A stretch of 17,870 nucleotides of DNA, from contig JAPOHS010000020.1 of the NCBI GenBank assembly GCA_029979325.1, forward strand, positions 1 through 17,870. The letters are read 5' to 3'. Source of the stretch: Pseudomonadota bacterium (GTDB taxonomy: Bacteria > Pseudomonadota > Gammaproteobacteria > UBA11654). The notes beneath the pieces are model-generated. The model saw only the letters and a program-made list of their open reading frames with translations. It was not told where the DNA came from and did no database searches. A program made the translations under genes and the position numbers. Shown piece after piece: positions 14,753 to 17,870 of the stretch. Numbering within the stretch: the stretch's first letter is position 1; each line of letters starts with the position of its first letter.

Positions 14753-14774
14753 TTATTAATCAGATGATAATTTA
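14753..14774. promoter_or_regulatory. 22-bp operator palindrome, site 4
   Basis: The left arm TTATTAATCA is identical to the left arm of site 3. The centre is GA and the right arm is TGATAATTTA (7 of 10 pair). It begins 1 bp after the -10 of the TonB receptor promoter and so covers the start of transcription. Its centre is 55 bp from that of site 3, close to five helical turns, which would allow co-operative binding or a small loop. Confidence 0.68.
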
Positions 14775-14807
14775 TTTGAAACAAAACAAGTCATTTAGGG
14801 GAGAATT

Positions 14808-17513
14808 ATGATTATTGTTAAGAGAACTATCAGAACGGTAGGGGCGCTCTTTGTAGCTTTAGCTATTGGAATGCCACTGTCTTACAGTACTGATACACTA
14901 GCGCAAACTGATGTTGCTGCAATCGAAGAGATAACAGTTACAGCAAGACAGAGAGAAGAATCCCTCGCTGATGCGCCATATACCATCACCGCATTAACTG
15001 CAGACCAACTTGAGATGAGGGGCATTAATCAGCTTCAAGATGTGGTTGCATATACACCTGGATTTTTCTTTTCAGATAACAATGTAGGAAAGAATTCAAG
15101 ATCACACAAAAGGTTGATCTTTAGAGGCATGAATCCAAGAACAGATATTCCAACAAGACAGTCATCCACAATGTTTATTGATGGTGCAGCAACTGTTGGT
15201 GCTGAATTCGGAAACATGGACGGCATCGAGCGAATTGAAGTTCTTCGTGGACCTCAAGGCGCACACTTTGGTCGTTCAACATATACGGGTGCAATCAATG
15301 TTGTAACGAGTGATCCAGGCGATGAATTTTCTGGAAGAGTGAATCTTGAAGCAGCAAGCCATGGAACTCAGAGAGCAAGTGTGGTCTTAGATGGACCACT
15401 GGGCGACAGCTTGGGTTACCGACTAGCCGTTTCAGATTATGAAATGGATGGTATGTATGACAATGCAAATGTTCCGGGACAAAAACTCGGTGCACAGTCA
15501 ACAGATGATGTTGCGTTGACATTGGTTTTTGAACCGTCTGATCGTATCAAGATTAAAGCCAGATACCATACATGGGAGGACAGCGATGGTCCTGACGCAG
15601 GTACTGCTTATGACTATCGAAGTGGAGCGCATAATTGTAGCCCAGGTGGTCTTGTCGAAAGATGGGATCCTGCTCAAGTTTTAGCTGCAGCAGCTTTTAA
15701 TTTTAATCCGGCAGTAGATGTTCCGGTAACAACCATTTGTGGGCAAGTTCCAGTTCCTTCAACAATAGGTCAAGATACAGGCTCTGCAAGAGCATTGTCG
15801 CTTGCAAGTACTAGGATTGATGGCAGCAGATTCCCAATCGCAAATGGGCTAAGGCCAGTACCAGATTTCGTGGTTCCAAGTGGTTTTGGACTTGAAAGAG
15901 AAGCCGAAGAAATCAGTCTTGTTGTCGACATCAATTTTGACAATGGAATGAACTTGAATATTGTTTCAGCTCAACATGAGAATGCGTACTCATCGCATAA
16001 TGACACTGACAGACGAGTAACAGAAGGACTTCATTTACAAGGACTCGGTGGCGGTATGTTCGGTGGATTTGGTGCGAATCACCCTGCAGATGCAAGTGAC
16101 CTCAGAATGAACTCTATGGAAGATGATTCTATTGAGTTTCGTTTGAGCTCTTCTGATGATCAAGCATTCAGATGGATGATTGGTTATTCTCAATTGGATA
16201 TGGAATGGTTCACCCAAGTGATTGGTAATTTGATTGTTTATTATCCATCGACTGAAAATAATGCAACCAGACAAGCCGCAGGTGAAATGCCAGTTTGTTA
16301 CAACCCTTATTGGCCGTTTTATGGTGGCGGAATAGAAAACAGTAATGCATGTACAACACCTGCATCGCTGTCTCCATTTGGTAACTATGGTGATACCACT
16401 TCAAATAACAATGATATGAAATGGGATTCAGTTGATAACAGTGCGTTTTATGCAGCTGTTGAATATGATCTCAATGAGAATCTGACAATTAGTGTTGACC
16501 TCAGAAGACAAGAAGATGAGATCACCACTGGAGGTGTAAGTGCATACACAGGTGGATTCCCTAAAACACTAGGAGATCTTGCGAATCAACAAAATGGAAC
16601 ATTCAAAAGAACGCTTCCACGTGTGATCCTTGATTACAAACCAGATGAAGATACAACAATGTATTTCAGTTACTCTGAAGGTTCATTACCAGGTACATTT
16701 AATCCATCTTTGGCAACTTTAACTGAGTCACAGTTGGCTGAGATTGCTCAGCAAACAGGCGGGGCTGGAATTGAAGTTGATGAAGAGGTTTCTGAAAACT
16801 TAGAGTTTGGAATCAAGAAAACCATTCTTGATGGAAGAGGTTTTGTTTCGGTTGCAATTTATGACACTGACCTAACCAATGTGCATACCCCATTCTTCAG
16901 TCCTACGTATACGGACGCTGATGGTTTGCAACAAACTCTATCTGGTAATATAACCTCTCAAGGCGGTGAAGCGAGTCTTTCTGGAATTGAGATCGACGGT
17001 ACTGTGATCCTTGACGACTTTTGGTCGCTTGATTTCACTTATGCCTTGAATGATAGTGAGATTGGGGATGGCTTCCAAAGTGCAGACACTTTTGACCTCA
17101 TGGGCGATCGTAATGCAGTCAAGGGCAATATGTTCTCAAGATATCCTAAGAACAGTGGCAGTTTATCAGCCAATTATTCAAAAGAGACAGCAGCTGATAG
17201 AGAAGTATTTGCAAGAATCGATGCAATATATACAGGTAAAATGTACGCTTCAAATGCGATGCTTGCACATACTGGATCTGGTACTAAATTCAACCTTCGT
17301 GGTGGACTGGAAACAGATAGCTATCGTATAGAAATGTATGTCACGAACCTTTTTGATGACAGTCAGCCAAAAGGTCTACAGCAACTGTATGATTTATCTG
17401 GGATAACCGGTGGATTCGGTGATGGTGTAACACAAGCAGCCGGACCAAGAATTGTCTCGATTGCTCTAGCTGATAAGAGGACAGTAGGGATCAGAGCATC
17501 TTATAAGTTCTAA
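14808..17513 (+). CDS. TonB-dependent outer-membrane receptor
   Basis: The protein has 901 residues. The signal peptide covers about residues 1-33 (hydrophobic VGALFVALAIGMPLSY, cut near LAQ). The TonB box and start of the plug are IEEITVTARQREESLADAP. The plug continues with LQDVVAYTPGFFF and ends in the classic ERIEVLRGPQGAHFGRSTYTGA. The rest is a 22-strand barrel ending in an aromatic residue (GIRASYKF). Four cysteines in two pairs in predicted outside loops (HNC...TIC; VCY...ACT) may form disulfides. Receptors of this class import large or hydrophobic solutes using proton motive force. The gene next to it and the shared operator suggest that it feeds the oxidative cluster. AGGGGAG at 14797-14803 is the ribosome site. 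The gene ends before a strong terminator and is monocistronic. Confidence 0.93.
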   Translation: MIIVKRTIRTVGALFVALAIGMPLSYSTDTLAQTDVAAIEEITVTARQREESLADAPYTITALTADQLEMRGINQLQDVVAYTPGFFFSDNNVGKNSRSHKRLIFRGMNPRTDIPTRQSSTMFIDGAATVGAEFGNMDGIERIEVLRGPQGAHFGRSTYTGAINVVTSDPGDEFSGRVNLEAASHGTQRASVVLDGPLGDSLGYRLAVSDYEMDGMYDNANVPGQKLGAQSTDDVALTLVFEPSDRIKIKARYHTWEDSDGPDAGTAYDYRSGAHNCSPGGLVERWDPAQVLAAAAFNFNPAVDVPVTTICGQVPVPSTIGQDTGSARALSLASTRIDGSRFPIANGLRPVPDFVVPSGFGLEREAEEISLVVDINFDNGMNLNIVSAQHENAYSSHNDTDRRVTEGLHLQGLGGGMFGGFGANHPADASDLRMNSMEDDSIEFRLSSSDDQAFRWMIGYSQLDMEWFTQVIGNLIVYYPSTENNATRQAAGEMPVCYNPYWPFYGGGIENSNACTTPASLSPFGNYGDTTSNNNDMKWDSVDNSAFYAAVEYDLNENLTISVDLRRQEDEITTGGVSAYTGGFPKTLGDLANQQNGTFKRTLPRVILDYKPDEDTTMYFSYSEGSLPGTFNPSLATLTESQLAEIAQQTGGAGIEVDEEVSENLEFGIKKTILDGRGFVSVAIYDTDLTNVHTPFFSPTYTDADGLQQTLSGNITSQGGEASLSGIEIDGTVILDDFWSLDFTYALNDSEIGDGFQSADTFDLMGDRNAVKGNMFSRYPKNSGSLSANYSKETAADREVFARIDAIYTGKMYASNAMLAHTGSGTKFNLRGGLETDSYRIEMYVTNLFDDSQPKGLQQLYDLSGITGGFGDGVTQAAGPRIVSIALADKRTVGIRASYKF
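14838..14849 (+). repeat. 12-nt shared sequence, copy at 5' end of TonB receptor coding region
   Basis: GTAGGGGCGCTC lies 30-41 nt after the A of the start codon, inside the signal-peptide coding region. It is identical in sense to the copy in the divergent mRNA leader, so both transcripts carry the same 12 nt near their start codons. Confidence 0.7.
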
Positions 17514-17540
17514 ATTAGGTACCCCCTAGTAGCAAGAAAG

Positions 17541-17571
17541 AGGAACAGACTTTTGTCTGTTCCTTTTTTTT
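17541..17571 (+). terminator. intrinsic terminator of the TonB receptor gene
   Basis: A perfect 10-bp stem (AGGAACAGAC with GTCTGTTCCT) and a TTTT loop run into eight T residues ending at 17571, starting 28 nt after the stop codon. On the other strand the stem is followed by a CT-rich rather than a pure T tract, so it may also slow transcripts from the SnoaL-like gene, but less efficiently. Confidence 0.92.
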
Positions 17572-17589
17572 GATAAAGAATAAGTTTTA

Positions 17590-17870
17590 TCAAGACTTAG
17601 GAACAATGCCCTCGTGATGATGAAATATTTTCCAGTGTTCATTTTCCAAAACGAAGACATCCGTGATTCTAACCTTACCTTTTAATGCATTGGGCTCCTG
17701 ATACTCAAACTCAAGACAGTAGGTTGCAACGGCAATGTCATTCCATTCTCTGACCAATGGTTTTTCCAGCACAATACTAAGATTTCCTCTTGACTCTTTT
17801 TGCTCTTGATCGCGGTCATGGAAATCCTCTAGATTCTTTCTCCCAATGATCATCTCTGGTGTAAATACAT
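17590..17870 (-). CDS. SnoaL/NTF2-like protein, C-terminal part
   Basis: The open frame runs from the right edge to a TGA at 17590-17592, so the 5' end is outside the window and about 93 residues are visible. The pattern FTPE(M)IIGRKNLEDFH, then LVREWNDIAVATYCLEF, then VRITDVFVLENEHWKIFHHHEG is the sheet order of the SnoaL/NTF2-like cone fold. Members are small isomerases, cyclases, dehydratases or binding proteins, so function cannot be named. An ATG at 17853 lies inside the domain and is probably not the start. It is convergent to the TonB receptor, with the terminator between them. Confidence 0.65.
   Translation of the reverse strand, partial: VFTPEMIIGRKNLEDFHDRDQEQKESRGNLSIVLEKPLVREWNDIAVATYCLEFEYQEPNALKGKVRITDVFVLENEHWKIFHHHEGIVPKS

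Noticed and set aside
17570..17593. Inverted repeat TTGATAAA / TTTATCAA with 8-bp spacer after the terminator, similar to the operator half-sites
   Set aside because: The half-sites point the other way and the spacing is different. It lies between convergent 3' ends with no promoter. On the minus strand no T tract follows, so it is not a good terminator either.
1..17870. Many medium-length open frames opposite or within the annotated genes
   Set aside because: They lie wholly in the shadow of genes with clear family motifs and show no recognisable domains or ribosome sites of their own.
1..17870. Search for CRISPR arrays, insertion sequences, tRNA genes and phage attachment sites
   Set aside because: No regularly spaced repeats, transposase-like frame, tRNA-like fold or integrase was found. 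Gaps between genes are short, the longest being 205 bp at 14603-14807.

Overview
The window looks like a piece of an AT-rich Gammaproteobacterium, probably marine. The grounds are a long TonB-dependent receptor with a typical gammaproteobacterial TonB box, a c4/c553-type dihaem cytochrome, many Tat-tagged flavoenzymes and short AT-rich intergenic DNA. No RNA gene, mobile element or CRISPR array was seen. The taxon is inference from style only.

Layout. Positions 2-328 are the 3' end of metF. Positions 382-2608 (+) hold an AhpD/carboxymuconolactone-decarboxylase-like protein and two tandem DUF1838 proteins. Positions 7412-2616 (-) read, in transcription order, an exported NAD(P)-binding (NmrA-like) protein, a FAD_binding_2 flavoprotein, an exported cupin and a Tat-exported berberine-bridge-type FAD oxidase. 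The last of these has its own promoter. Positions 7499-10929 (+) hold a lipoprotein/metallo-beta-lactamase-fold gene split by a frameshift, an exported SUMF1-domain protein and a dihaem cytochrome c. Positions 14602-10931 (-) hold a second FAD oxidase, a 6-TM protein and a UbiD-family decarboxylase. Positions 14808-17513 (+) are a TonB-dependent receptor ended by a strong terminator. Positions 17590-17870 (-) are the C-terminal end of a SnoaL/NTF2-like protein.

How it may work. The receptor would import a substrate into the periplasm. Three flavoproteins, a cupin, a DUF1838 protein, an MBL-fold lipoprotein and a cytochrome c, nearly all with export signals, could oxidise it there. UbiD and the AhpD-like protein would act in the cytoplasm. 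The substrate cannot be read from the sequence. An aromatic or cyclic carboxylated compound is a guess based on UbiD plus FAD oxidases.

Regulation. Four copies of one 22-bp palindrome (10-bp arms, 2-bp centre, consensus arm TTATTWATCA) occur in the window. All sit in the three intergenic regions that contain the start points of these units, and they overlap or flank recognisable sigma70-type promoters. This is direct sequence evidence for one regulon under a dimeric repressor, possibly TetR-type, that is not encoded in the window. The same divergent promoter region places an identical 12-nt GC-rich sequence in sense orientation in both outgoing mRNAs.
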